NCBI GenBank assembly: GCA_963732005.1
Contig: CAVSXT010000005.1
Location: 1,364,001 to 1,428,000, forward strand
Length of the DNA: 64,000 bases
Direction: 5' to 3'
DNA from: JASLEW01 sp963732005
Lineage (GTDB): Bacteria; Acidobacteriota; Thermoanaerobaculia; Multivoradales; UBA5704
Part shown: positions 7,580 to 17,758 of the stretch, one piece after another
Layout of the letters: the number at the start of each line of letters is the position of its first letter
How positions within the stretch are numbered: the stretch's first letter is position 1
Notes under the pieces: generated by a model
Told to the model about the DNA's origin: nothing
Database searches by the model: none
Seen by the model: the letters and a program-made list of their open reading frames with translations, nothing else
Position numbers and translations under genes: made by a program

Positions 7580-9562
7580 TCAGGGCCGGCGCGGGGTGGG
7601 GGAGCCAGGCGGGATGGACGGGAGCGGCGGGACCGGCTGGAAAGGCGAGAAGCCGTGTTCGACGGCCGGCGCCCAGAGCAGTGCGTAGGGCGGCGGCGAG
7701 GCGGGCTCGAAGACGTGGGCGCCGGCCGCCAGCTCGAGCGGCGCGGCGAGCGCGATGCCGTCGAGGCGGCCGCGGGCCTGGCCGCCGCGAGCGACGATGG
7801 CGTAGCGGGCAGGGATCTCGACCGCGAAGCGCAGTGCCGGGTACGGCGGGGCCGGGCTGGCCGGTCGCGGCAGCCACTTGCCGCAGACCCGCACCGCGCC
7901 GACCGGCAGGAAGTTGGCGTCGAGGAACCGCTTGCCCCGCGGCGGCAGGCGCCGGCTGTCCAGGGTGGCGAGGCAGGCGTGCGCGGCGAGGATCGACTCG
8001 GGGATGGTGTCGGCGATGCGGCCCTCGGCCATCGCCTCGCGGGTGATGTCCTCGAGCACCGGGAAGAAGGCGCGCCGCCGAAAGACCGCGTCCCCCTTGT
8101 CGTCGAACACCGCCTCGTCGGGGCCGGTGAGGCGCAGGGCCGCCGCCACGATCGCGGTCGCCGGCGCCGTGTGGTCGCCGCGCACCGGGCCATGGAGGAC
8201 GTCGATGAACAGCTCGACCGCCAGCGCCAGGGCCAGGAAGGCCCGGCCCGGCGAGAGCCGCCAGGGCCATCGCGCCAGGGACCGGTCGCGCGCCGGCAAT
8301 GCGGCCGGCGCCGGCGCCCGCCGCGGGTCGCCGGTGGCCCGGGTCGGCGGGAGCGCGGCGGCGGCCACCAGGAGGCAGAGCAGCGGCTCGACCGGCAGGT
8401 AGGTCTGGGAGGTGATCAGCGGCCAGAGCACCTCCATCGCGATCAGGTAGGAGCCGGTGGTGAGCGCCAGCAGCAGCCGTTGGCGGGCGAAGGGCGGCGG
8501 TCCGGCGCGCAGCGACCAGCGCGCGATGACGGCGAGCAGCGGCAGGCCGACGGCCAGGATGAGCAGCCGCTTCAGCGGCGCCGGCCCGTGCTGGCTGACC
8601 TGCAGGTTGTGCCGCACCGCGCCGGCGAGCAGGGCGTCGAGCGCGCCGCGCCGCCAGAAGTAGAGCGCGACCCCGGTCGGGATCGCCGCCAGGCCAGCCA
8701 GACCGGCCAGGCCGGCCGCGGCCGCCCGCAGCACCCGGCCGGCGCCGGAGAGATGGCCTTGGGCGATGGCGGCGAGATCGCCCCCTCGGTCGTGCTCGCG
8801 CCGATCGCCGCCGTGGCCGGAGATCCGCCATGCGGCAGCCGCCAGCGCCGAACCCAGCAGGCAGACGAGCAGCAGGCTGCTCTTGAGCGATACCGCCGCC
8901 GCCGCTCCCACCAGCAGGCCGGTCGCAAACAGGCGGGCGGGACCGGGCGCGCCGCCCGTCGCCACCTGGAACGCGGCGAGCCACAGCAGGGTCCAGGGCA
9001 CGTCGGTGCGGAACTCGACGGTCTTGACGAAGAAAGGAGGCAGCAGCGCGGTGAGGACGGTTCCCCACAACGCGGCCCGCGGCGACAACAGGCGCTTGCC
9101 GATGGCGTAGGTGACGGCGAGGGCCGCCAGGTAGAGCGGCAGCATGGTAAGGCGCAGCCAGAACAGCGTCCGCACGCTCTCGCCGAAGGCGGCCAGCAGC
9201 GGCGCCCAGGCCATGTGGAACAGCGGCGCGTGATTGTCGAAGAAGTCGCGGTATTGCAGCAGGCCGCGGGTCCAGCCCCAGACCACGTGGGCGTGCTGCG
9301 GCTCGTCCGAGTTGAAGCGGATCTCCCAGACGCCGAGCACCCGCAGCACCACCGCGGCCAGCAGCAGGGCGAGGGCCAAGCCGTGCTCGCGCGGCGTTTC
9401 AGAAGAACCGCGCTCGCGCGGCGGCGTTCCCGAGGGATCGCACTCGCGCGGCGTGCCGGGAAGATTGCGCTCGGGCGGCGTGCCGGCAGGATCGCGCTCG
9501 CGCGGCGTTCCTGGCAGGCCTGCGACCGGCGCCGGCTGGTGGGCTGGTGGGCTGGTGGGCAC
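7580..9562 (-). CDS. GT-C fold (ArnT/PMT-like, GT39/GT83 type) membrane glycosyltransferase
   Basis: The protein is 660 residues from the GTG at 9562. The first ~60 residues are an unusual repeat-encoded hydrophilic tail rich in PGTPRER-like units, so the true start could lie further in. From residue ~62 the protein is polytopic: a first helix (LALALLLAAVVLRVLG), then NSDEPQHAH, which carries the acidic pair expected in the first external loop of GT-C enzymes, then FFDNHAPLFHMAWAP and about ten more hydrophobic helices. A soluble C-terminal part follows. Such enzymes move a sugar from a lipid-phosphate carrier to a protein or lipid at the outer face of the inner membrane. The acceptor is unknown. 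It is divergent from the amide-ligase island. Confidence 0.78.
   Translation of the reverse strand: MPTSPPAHQPAPVAGLPGTPRERDPAGTPPERNLPGTPRECDPSGTPPRERGSSETPREHGLALALLLAAVVLRVLGVWEIRFNSDEPQHAHVVWGWTRGLLQYRDFFDNHAPLFHMAWAPLLAAFGESVRTLFWLRLTMLPLYLAALAVTYAIGKRLLSPRAALWGTVLTALLPPFFVKTVEFRTDVPWTLLWLAAFQVATGGAPGPARLFATGLLVGAAAAVSLKSSLLLVCLLGSALAAAAWRISGHGGDRREHDRGGDLAAIAQGHLSGAGRVLRAAAAGLAGLAGLAAIPTGVALYFWRRGALDALLAGAVRHNLQVSQHGPAPLKRLLILAVGLPLLAVIARWSLRAGPPPFARQRLLLALTTGSYLIAMEVLWPLITSQTYLPVEPLLCLLVAAAALPPTRATGDPRRAPAPAALPARDRSLARWPWRLSPGRAFLALALAVELFIDVLHGPVRGDHTAPATAIVAAALRLTGPDEAVFDDKGDAVFRRRAFFPVLEDITREAMAEGRIADTIPESILAAHACLATLDSRRLPPRGKRFLDANFLPVGAVRVCGKWLPRPASPAPPYPALRFAVEIPARYAIVARGGQARGRLDGIALAAPLELAAGAHVFEPASPPPYALLWAPAVEHGFSPFQPVPPLPSIPPGSPTPRRP
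9383..9520. repeat. Degenerate ~30-base tandem repeat
   Basis: About four to five imperfect copies of a unit containing CGCTCGCGCGGCGTTCC lie in the 5' end of the glycosyltransferase frame. They encode the repeated ER-x-x-x-GTP-R segments ahead of the first membrane helix. The unit keeps the reading frame. Confidence 0.6.
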
Positions 9563-9738
9563 GGAGCTCCGCGGGGCTGCGTACTCATACCATGAACGGC
9601 CGGCGGAGGTGGCGGCCTGGATGGCGCCGCCCGGCTCCGGGTCGGGCCGGCTGCCGCCTGGGTTGCGCGGCGGGCTGTGCTACCCTTTGGCCCGTCCCCT
9701 CCGGGGTGGCACCAAGCGCTGCGGTCCAGGAAAGCGGA

Positions 9739-10458
9739 GTGAAGGAAGAGCACATACGCTGGAACACTCCCTACCTGGGAGGGCGCATGTTCGAGATGCT
9801 CGCCTTCGGACATGCCGGGACTCCCGTGGTGCTGTTCCCGACCTCGCGGGCTCGGTACTACGAGTACAAGGACTTCCGGCTGATCGATGCGGCCGCGCCG
9901 CTGGTCGACGCCGGCCGCGTGAAGCTCTACTGCCCTGACGGCATCGATTCCGATAGTTGGTACAACGAAGGCATCCACCCTGCCGATCGGGTGAAGACGC
10001 ACATGGCCTATGAGAACGTCATCGTGCGCCAGGTCTTCGAGCATGCACGGGCGGATACCGGCCGGGCGCGGGTGGCGGTCGGCGGTTGCAGCTTCGGCGG
10101 CTATCACGCGATGAACGTGGCGCTGCGCCATCCGGATCAGGTGTCGCACCTGCTCAGCATGAGCGGCGCCTTCGACATCCGGCAGTTCCTGCACGGCTAT
10201 TACGACGACAACGTGTACTTCAACAACCCCGTGGATTACCTACCGAGACTCGAGGATCCCTGGCACCTCCACCACCTGCGCCAGATGGGGATCGTGCTCG
10301 GCGCCGGCGAGTGGGACGTCTGCCTGGAGGCGAGCGCCGGCTTCTCGCGCCTGCTCGACGCCAAGGGAGTCCCCCACTGGCTGGACGTCTGGCGCTGGGC
10401 CAAGCACGACTGGCCGCTGTGGCGGGACATGTTTCCCCGCTACCTCGAGAAGCTCTGA
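9739..10458 (+). CDS. Esterase D-like alpha/beta hydrolase of the amide-ligase island
   Basis: The protein is 239 residues from the GTG at 9739; the longer in-frame extension upstream is low-complexity and was not used. The putative nucleophile elbow is GGCSFGGYHAMNVAL (G-x-S-x-G). HDWPLWRDMFPRYL near the C-terminus carries the likely catalytic His. It has no signal peptide, so it should be cytoplasmic. The family resembles the compact esterases found beside ATP-grasp ligases. It is 42 bases ahead of the first ATP-grasp gene and in the same orientation, so the two are probably one operon. It may hydrolyse or transfer an ester or activated intermediate of the pathway, which is inference from context only. 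Confidence 0.78.
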   Translation: MKEEHIRWNTPYLGGRMFEMLAFGHAGTPVVLFPTSRARYYEYKDFRLIDAAAPLVDAGRVKLYCPDGIDSDSWYNEGIHPADRVKTHMAYENVIVRQVFEHARADTGRARVAVGGCSFGGYHAMNVALRHPDQVSHLLSMSGAFDIRQFLHGYYDDNVYFNNPVDYLPRLEDPWHLHHLRQMGIVLGAGEWDVCLEASAGFSRLLDAKGVPHWLDVWRWAKHDWPLWRDMFPRYLEKL

Positions 10459-10500
10459 GGCGAACACGGCATGCCTGACTACAGAGGAGACTGACCTTTC

Positions 10501-11604
10501 ATGACGCCTGACAAGAACATAGGCATCCTTTTCGGCCAGGAGGACAGCTTCCCCTGGGCATTCATCGACCGCGTCAACGCCAAGGGCGCCGCCGCCGGGG
10601 CGGGCAAGATCGTCGCCGAGCCGGTGCGCATCGACAAGGTCATCCAGGGCGCCGACACCGGCTACGCGGTGATCGTCGACCGCATCTCGCAGGACATCCC
10701 GTTCTATCGCGGCTTCCTCAAGAACGCCGCGCTCAACGGCACCGCGGTGGTCAACAATCCCTTCTGGTGGAGCGCCGACGAGAAGTTCTTCAACAATTGC
10801 CTGGCGACCAAGGTCGGGGTGGCGGTGCCCAAGACGGTGCTGCTGCCGTCGAAGCAGCACCCCGCCGACACCAACGAGCGCTCGATGCGCAATCTCGCCT
10901 ACCCCCTGGACTGGGAAGCGATCTTCGCCTACGTCGGCTTCCCGGCGTTCTTCAAGCCGTTCGCCGGCGGCGGTTGGAAGAACGTCTACAAGCTGCACAA
11001 CGCCGACGAGTTCTTCCGCGCCTATGACGACACCGGCCAGCTGGTGATGATGCTGCAGGAGGAGATCGTTTTCAAAGAGTATTTCCGCTGCTACTGCATC
11101 GACGTCCGTGACGTGCGCATTATGCAGTACGACCCGAAGGCACCGTTTCACGAGCGCTACGTGCGCAACGGTCCGCCGGTCGCCGCCGAGGTGCTGGACC
11201 AGGTGCGTGACGGCGTGCTGCGCCTGAACCGCGCGCTGGGCTACGACTTCAACACCGTCGAGTTCGCGCTGCGCGACGGCGTCCCCTATGCCATCGACTT
11301 CTGCAACCCGGCGCCGGACGCCGACAAGTTCTCGATCGGCGAGGACAATTTCGAATGGGTCGTCGAGGCGGCCGCCAACATGGCGGTGCGCAAGGCGCTG
11401 GCGCACCAGCCGGGCCGCGACAACCTCACCTGGGGAGAGTTCGTGATCGGCGCCGCCGGCGGCGCGGCCGCGGCACAGCCCGCTGCGGTGGCGCCGGCGC
11501 CACCGCCGGCAGGCGGCGGGGAGCTCGCAGGAGTCCCGACGCCGGCCGCGCCGACCACGCCGCTCGCGGAACGCTGGGTCGACGACAAACCCCGGATTCC
11601 CTAG
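10501..11604 (+). CDS. ATP-grasp carboxylate-amine ligase
   Basis: The protein has 367 residues. The ATG at 10501 is preceded by AGAGGAGAC at a long spacing. The ATP-grasp features are in order. FPAFFKPFAGGGWKNVYK holds the nucleotide-binding Lys and Gly-rich loop. MMLQEEIVFKEYFRCYCID is the second strand pair. GYDFNTVEFALRDG followed by VPYAIDFCNPAPD holds the metal-binding Glu and Asn. Family members activate a carboxylate as an acyl-phosphate and join it to an amine. The C-terminal 50 residues are an Ala/Pro linker. It lies between the esterase and the YbdK-like ligase in one operon. Substrates are unknown. Confidence 0.85.
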   Translation: MTPDKNIGILFGQEDSFPWAFIDRVNAKGAAAGAGKIVAEPVRIDKVIQGADTGYAVIVDRISQDIPFYRGFLKNAALNGTAVVNNPFWWSADEKFFNNCLATKVGVAVPKTVLLPSKQHPADTNERSMRNLAYPLDWEAIFAYVGFPAFFKPFAGGGWKNVYKLHNADEFFRAYDDTGQLVMMLQEEIVFKEYFRCYCIDVRDVRIMQYDPKAPFHERYVRNGPPVAAEVLDQVRDGVLRLNRALGYDFNTVEFALRDGVPYAIDFCNPAPDADKFSIGEDNFEWVVEAAANMAVRKALAHQPGRDNLTWGEFVIGAAGGAAAAQPAAVAPAPPPAGGGELAGVPTPAAPTTPLAERWVDDKPRIP

Positions 11605-11655
11605 AAGGCCGCGGGCGCGGCCGGGCCGGCCCGCCGGCCCCGGGAGGTGGCAGCA

Positions 11656-12774
11656 ATGTCCGACGAGGCGCCGCAGTTCACCCTCGGCATCGAGGAAGAG
11701 TTCCAGCTCATCGACCCCGCGACACGGGACCTGCGCTCTCACATCCAGCACCTGCTGGCCGACAGCGAGACCGGTCCGGCGTTGCGCGATCAGCTCAAGC
11801 CCGAGCTGCACCAGTCGGTGATCGAGGTCGGCACGAAGATCTGTGCCGACATCGGCGAGGCCCGCCGCGAGGTGGTGGCGCTGCGCCGCGACCTGGCGAC
11901 GCTCGCCCGCCGCAACGGCCTGACCATCGCCGCCTCCGGCACCCATCCGTTCGCCCACTGGAAGGACCAGGAGATCACCCAACACCCGCGCTACGAGGAG
12001 ATCGTCGAGGACATGCAGCAGATCGCGCGGGCCAACCTGATCTTCGGCCTGCACGTCCACGTCGGCATCGCCGACCGCGAGGTGGCGATCCACATCATGA
12101 ACGCCGCCCGCTATTTCCTGCCGCACATCTTCGCGCTGTCCACCAACTCGCCTTTCTGGCAGGCCCGCAACACCGGGTTCAAGTCGTTTCGCAGCAAGAT
12201 CTTCGACCGCTTCCCGCGCACCGGCATCCCGGATTACTTCGCGAGCCTGTCGGAGTACGACGACTACATCAAGCTGCTGATCAAGACGCGCTGCGTCGAC
12301 AACGCCAAGAAAATCTGGTGGGACCTGCGCATGCATCCGTTCTTCGACACCCTCGAGTTCCGCATGTGCGACGTGCCGATGCACGTCGACGAGACGATCG
12401 CCCTGGCGGCGCTGATCCAGGCGGTGACGGTCAAGCTCCACAAGCTGATCCGCAACAACCTGGGCTTCCGCCTCTACCGGCGGCTGCTGCTCAACGAGAA
12501 CAAGTGGCGGGCGGCGCGCTACGGCATCGCCGGCAAGCTGATCGATTTCGGCAAGTCGGCCGAGGTGCCCTGCGCCGATCTCATCCACGAGCTGCTGGCG
12601 TTCGTCGACGACGTGGTCGACGAGCTGGGCAGCCGGCAGGAGATCGATCACATCCATCACATCCTGCGTCACGGCACCGGCGCCGACCGGCAGCTGATGG
12701 TCTGGGAGCAGTCCGGTCACGACTACCAGGCGGTGGTCGACTACATCGTCGCCGAGACGCATGCCGGGCTCTAG
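11656..12774 (+). CDS. YbdK-type carboxylate-amine ligase (GCS2 family)
   Basis: The protein is 372 residues from the ATG at 11656, with GGGAGGTGG ahead of it. The hallmark FTLGIEEEFQLIDPATRDL opens the glutamine-synthetase-like fold. HVHVGIADREVAI and the final CADLIHELLAFVDD and HHILRHGTGADRQL segments are typical of the GCS2/YbdK family. E. coli YbdK has only weak glutamate-cysteine ligase activity, and the natural reaction of most members is unknown. It is the second predicted amide-forming enzyme of the operon, 51 bases after the ATP-grasp gene. Confidence 0.88.
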   Translation: MSDEAPQFTLGIEEEFQLIDPATRDLRSHIQHLLADSETGPALRDQLKPELHQSVIEVGTKICADIGEARREVVALRRDLATLARRNGLTIAASGTHPFAHWKDQEITQHPRYEEIVEDMQQIARANLIFGLHVHVGIADREVAIHIMNAARYFLPHIFALSTNSPFWQARNTGFKSFRSKIFDRFPRTGIPDYFASLSEYDDYIKLLIKTRCVDNAKKIWWDLRMHPFFDTLEFRMCDVPMHVDETIALAALIQAVTVKLHKLIRNNLGFRLYRRLLLNENKWRAARYGIAGKLIDFGKSAEVPCADLIHELLAFVDDVVDELGSRQEIDHIHHILRHGTGADRQLMVWEQSGHDYQAVVDYIVAETHAGL

Positions 12775-12828
12775 CCTGGTGTCCCGTGCCGGACACAGCC
12801 GGCGCCCGCCAGGAGGCCTGCTGACCTC

Positions 12829-14034
12829 ATGATCCCGGAGCTGCGGCAGGCGTACAACGCCGCCTTCACCGAAGACCGCTACCGCGCCATGGTGGCGTGG
12901 CTGGAAGCGGAGGCCGGACTGCATGTCCCGTTCCGCATCTGCGAGACGCCGGTGTTCCTGCCGGCGGCGCTCGCCGCGGAGCTCGAACGGGCCGCCGGGG
13001 AGCTGCTCGCCGCGGTGAGCTCGCCGGACTACCTGCGGGCGGCGGCGCGGGCGGTGCCGCCGCAATACCAGGTGCCTGGCGAGGAGGCGCACCCGGTCTT
13101 CGTGCAGATCGACCTGGCGATCGCCGAGGTCGACGGCCGGTTGGTGCCGCGGCTGATCGAGCTGCAGGGCTTTCCGTCGCTCTATGCCTTCCAGTGGCTG
13201 CTCACCCGCGCCTACCGGCGCCACTTCGACCTGCCCGGCGAGATGACGCCCTATTTTGCCGGCCTCGACGACGCCTCGTATGTCGACTGCCTGCGCCGGA
13301 CGATCGTCGGCGACGCCGACCCGCGCACCGTGGTGCTGCTAGAGATCGAGCCCGAACAGCAGAAGACGCGGGTCGATTTCGTGATGACCGAGAAGCTGCT
13401 GGGCGTGCCGACGGTGGGCCTCGCCGAGGTGACGGTGCGCGGCCGGCAGGCGTTCTATCGCCGCCGGGCCGAGGCCGGCGGCGGCGAGGTGCCGATCCGG
13501 CGGGTTTACAACCGGGTGATCTTCGACGAGCTGGCCCGCCGCGGCCTGGCGCTGCCGGAGCTGTTCCGCGCCGACCTGGATCTCGAGTGGGTGGGCCATC
13601 CCAACTGGTTCTGGAAGCTGAGCAAGTTCTCGCTGCCGTTCCTCCACAGCCAGTACGCGCCGCCTTGCCACTTCCTCTCCGAGCTGCGCGAGGTGCCGGC
13701 CGATCTCGACAATTACGTGCTCAAGCCGCTGTTCTCGTTTGCCGGCCTCGGCGTCGAGGTCGGCGTCAGCGCCGACCGGCTGGCGGCCATCGCCCGGCCG
13801 GAGGACTACATCCTGCAGCGCCGGATCGATTACGCGCCCGCCGTCGTGACGCCCGACGTGCCGGCCAAGCTCGAGGTTCGGATGATGTACGTCTGGCGCG
13901 ACCGGCCGCTGCTGATCAACAACCTGGTGCGCATGACCAAGGGCAAGATGGTGGGCGTCGACTTCAACAAGGACCGCACCTGGGTGGGGTCGAGCCTGGC
14001 TCTGCATCCGCCCGCCGCGCCGGCCGAGCCCTGA
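12829..14034 (+). CDS. ATP-grasp-like protein of unknown function
   Basis: The protein has 401 residues. The ATG at 12829 has AGGAGG 11 bases upstream. I do not recognise a named family. The C-terminal half reads as an ATP-grasp core: DNYVLKPLFSFAGLGVEVGV could be the Lys strand and Gly-rich loop, YILQRRIDYAPAVVTPD the hinge, and LEVRMMYVWRD with LINNLVRMTKGKMVGVDFNKD the metal-binding end. An N-terminal helical part has conserved-looking PRLIELQGFPSLYAFQ. It closes the operon begun by the esterase. It could be a third ligase or a substrate-presenting homologue. Confidence 0.65.
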   Translation: MIPELRQAYNAAFTEDRYRAMVAWLEAEAGLHVPFRICETPVFLPAALAAELERAAGELLAAVSSPDYLRAAARAVPPQYQVPGEEAHPVFVQIDLAIAEVDGRLVPRLIELQGFPSLYAFQWLLTRAYRRHFDLPGEMTPYFAGLDDASYVDCLRRTIVGDADPRTVVLLEIEPEQQKTRVDFVMTEKLLGVPTVGLAEVTVRGRQAFYRRRAEAGGGEVPIRRVYNRVIFDELARRGLALPELFRADLDLEWVGHPNWFWKLSKFSLPFLHSQYAPPCHFLSELREVPADLDNYVLKPLFSFAGLGVEVGVSADRLAAIARPEDYILQRRIDYAPAVVTPDVPAKLEVRMMYVWRDRPLLINNLVRMTKGKMVGVDFNKDRTWVGSSLALHPPAAPAEP

Positions 14035-14099
14035 CCCGGTGCCAGCCGCCAGCGGCTAGACTGACGACCCTGGGCTAGGGCAGGACGCCAGGGATCGCG

Positions 14100-15068
14100 C
14101 TACTCCCGGCTGGCGGGGTGGCGATAGAAGAAGCGCAGGGCGCGGGGCAGCCGGCGGCGCCAGCTGGCCTCGGAGTGGGCGCCGCGCGGATCGGCGCGAA
14201 ACATCAGGCGGTCCGGGTCGTAGCCGCGGTTGGCCAGCTGCGCGGCCATCGCCGCCACCTGGGGCAGCACCATGCCGCGGCCCTCCTTCACTCCGCAATC
14301 GAGGTAGATGCGCGACATTTCCGGCACCGGCTGCGCCGCCACCCAGCGCAGGATCTCGCCGTCCCCGAGCCAGAAGGAGGGCGACATCGCCAGCGCGCCG
14401 CCGAAGTCGCGCGGTCTGCGGAAGTGGGCGTAGAGCGCCGCCAACCCGCCCATCGAGGAGCCGCCGACGACGGCGCCGACCGGACCGCCGAGCAGCGGCA
14501 GCGCGGCGGTGAGGCGCGGTATCAGGCTGCCCGCCAGCCAGTCGAGCAGGACATCGAGGCCGCCGGTGCCGGCATCGGCGCCAAACGGCGACAGCTCGTC
14601 GATGCGCGCCGAGCCGCCGTGATCGATGCCGACGACGATCGGCGCCGGCCGCTTGCTCCGCACCAGCTTCTCGACCGCCGCGTGCAGATGCCAGCCCCCG
14701 GAAAACGACGGCGGGTCGTCGAAGACGTTCTGGCCGTCGAACATGTAGAGGGCGAAGCGCGGCACCTCCGGCGTGAAGGTGGAGGGCAGGTAGACCCGCA
14801 CCAGGCGAGGCGAATGGCCGGGAACCGCCAGCGGTCCCAGGATCTGGATCTGCCCCGGCCGCCATTCGCCTGCCAGCGGCGCGTCGACGGCAAGCGCCGG
14901 TGCCGGCCGCTCCGGCGAGTCCTGCGGGGCCGGCGTCACCGGGTGGTCCGGCCAAGCCGCGGACGCCGGCGATATCTGATAGGGCGCCTGCAAGGGCGGC
15001 GGCGTGGGCGAGGCTGCCGGAGCCGCCTGGGGATCGAGGCCCCCTGCTTCCTGATGCATGTCGATCAC
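14100..15068 (-). CDS. Enterochelin-esterase-like alpha/beta hydrolase
   Basis: The protein is 322 residues from the GTG at 15068, which has GGAGGAGG ten bases upstream; ATGs at 15098 and 15059 are alternatives without such a site. The first ~60 residues are Pro/Ala-rich. The core has VRVYLPSTFTPEVPRFALYM, FDGQNVFDD, PIVVGIDHGG, the nucleophile elbow GAVVGGSSMGGLAALYAH and a final GAHSEASWRRRLP holding the likely catalytic His. This is the Esterase D/Fes-like family, which cleaves esters of acidic or siderophore-like substrates. It converges on the ligase operon with 65 bases between, and may act on its product (inference). Confidence 0.8.
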   Translation of the reverse strand: MIDMHQEAGGLDPQAAPAASPTPPPLQAPYQISPASAAWPDHPVTPAPQDSPERPAPALAVDAPLAGEWRPGQIQILGPLAVPGHSPRLVRVYLPSTFTPEVPRFALYMFDGQNVFDDPPSFSGGWHLHAAVEKLVRSKRPAPIVVGIDHGGSARIDELSPFGADAGTGGLDVLLDWLAGSLIPRLTAALPLLGGPVGAVVGGSSMGGLAALYAHFRRPRDFGGALAMSPSFWLGDGEILRWVAAQPVPEMSRIYLDCGVKEGRGMVLPQVAAMAAQLANRGYDPDRLMFRADPRGAHSEASWRRRLPRALRFFYRHPASRE

Positions 15069-15156
15069 GCGCTCAGATCCTCCTCCATGCGCCCGCATGA
15101 AGCACGAACAGTGCCATCCGTTGTGGTGAGCTCGAAAGCTGCCGGGAGATCCTAAC

Positions 15157-16110
<954 letters not shown>

Positions 16111-16130
16111 CGCCTCGGGCGGGCCGGAGG

Positions 16131-17634
16131 TCAGACTTCCACCCAGCTCTGCTCCTCGCCGGCGGCAGGCGCGACCTCCTTGGGAGTACGGAAGCCTTCC
16201 GCCACGATGCCCGCCGCCTTGAGGTAGCAGTCCACCCACCAGAAGATGTCGTTCTTGCGCAGCACCTCCTGCATCAGGTGCATGCGGCGCAGACGCTCGG
16301 CGGGGGCCATCTCGAAAGCGGCCTTGAGGGCGTCGGCCATGCCTTCGATGTCGTGTGGGTTGACCAGCAGCGCGCCGTTCTTGAGCTGGGCGGCGGCGCC
16401 GGCGAACTCGGAGAGCACCAGCGCGCCGAGGCCGTCCACCTGGCAGGCGCAGAACTCCTTGGCGACCAGGTTCATGCCGTCCTTGAGCGAGGTCACGAGG
16501 CCGATCCGCGCCATGCGGTACAGCGCCACCAGGTCGCGCCGCATCAGGCTGCGGTAGTGGTAGTGCACCGGGACCCAGCCAGGGGTCGAGAACTCGCCGT
16601 TGATCTCGCCGACCAGCTGCTCGATCTCGCCCTTGAGCGCCTGGTAGTCGGCCACGGCTTCGCGGCTGGGAACCACGATCTGCATCAGCAGCGCCCGCTC
16701 GCGCAGCTCGGGGAAGCGCTGCAGGGCATTGCGGAACGCCTGCAGCCGCTCGGGCAGGCCCTTGGTGTAGTCGAGCCGATCGACGCCCACCACCAGCTCG
16801 AAAGCGCCGATGCGCCGCCGCAGCTCGCCGACCCGCAGCTCGACCTCTTCGGAGCGCGCGGTCGCCGAGAAGGCCTGGTAGTCGATGCCGATCGGGAAGG
16901 TGCCGACGCGCACCTCCCGGCTGTTGGCGCGCACCTCGACCAGATTGAGCTCCCGGGACTTGCGGATCTTCGAGCTTGTCGAGCAGGTGCTCGACGCAGG
17001 AGAGGAAGTTGCGGCGGTCGCGCTGGGTCTGGAAGCCGAGCAGGTCGTAGGCCAGGAAGGCGTTGAGCAGCTGCCCCCGCCAGGGCAGCTTCATGAAGAC
17101 GTCGAGCGGCGGGAAGGGGATGTGGAGGAAGAAGCCGATGCGGCGCGCCGCGGTGCGCTCGCGCACGAACTCGGCGACGTGGATCAGCTGGTAGTCCTGC
17201 ACCCAGACGAAGTCGTCGTCGCGGCTGTGCTCGATGACGGCGTCGGCGAACTTGCGGTTGACCTCGAGGTAGGTGTACCAGTACGCGGGCTGGAAGTCGC
17301 AGCGGCCGGTGAGGTCGTGGAACAGCGGCCAGAGGATGGCGTTCGCGAACCCCTCGTAGAACCCCTTGACCTCGTCCTCGTTGAGCAAGACCGGCCGCAG
17401 CTCGTAGCCGCGCTCGCGGAAGCCCTCGGCCATCAGCGCCTCCCAGGCGCCGCCGCGCTCGAGGGCGAGGCCCGGCCAGCCGATCCAGACGCCGCCGCGG
17501 TGGGAGAGCACCGGCGCCAGGGCGCTCACCAGGCCGCCAGAACCGGGCTTCAGGGTCCATCCTGAGTCTTTCTTCTCGAGAACGACGGGCAGCCGGTTGG
17601 AGACCACCAGGAGGCGTGTGGCGGCAGGGCTCAA
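16131..17634 (-). CDS. otsA: Trehalose-6-phosphate synthase, frameshifted as read
   Basis: The N-terminal part reads from a TTG at 17634: LLVVSNRLPVVLEK, GGVWIGWPG, DFVWVQDYQLIHV, IGFFLHIPFPPLDVF. It is continuous to about 16970. There the homology jumps to another frame that continues with VRVGTFPIGIDYQAF, VDRLDYTKGLPERLQAF, VPVHYHYRSL and TSLKDGMNLVAKEF, and stops at 16131. The jump is equivalent to one extra or two missing bases near 16967-16974. Both halves are otherwise complete GT20 sequence, so either an assembly error or a recent mutation is likely. The enzyme joins a nucleotide-glucose to glucose-6-phosphate. Without correction, only the first ~220 residues are made in frame. Confidence 0.82.
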
Positions 17635-17758
17635 GGTGCCGGGATTCTATTGCAAGACGGCGGCCGGCGGCACTTCCGCGCCGCGCGCGGGGGTGGGCGC
17701 ACGGCGGCGCCGTGCGGCCGGCTACCTGTGAGCCGCGGGTTGTCGTAGCATCTCCGGC

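Noticed and set aside
7542..9595. Long plus- and minus-strand frames overlapping the glycosyltransferase gene
   Set aside because: They are Arg-, Gly- or Gln-rich shadow translations. Only the frame with membrane helices and the DEPQH motif is coherent.
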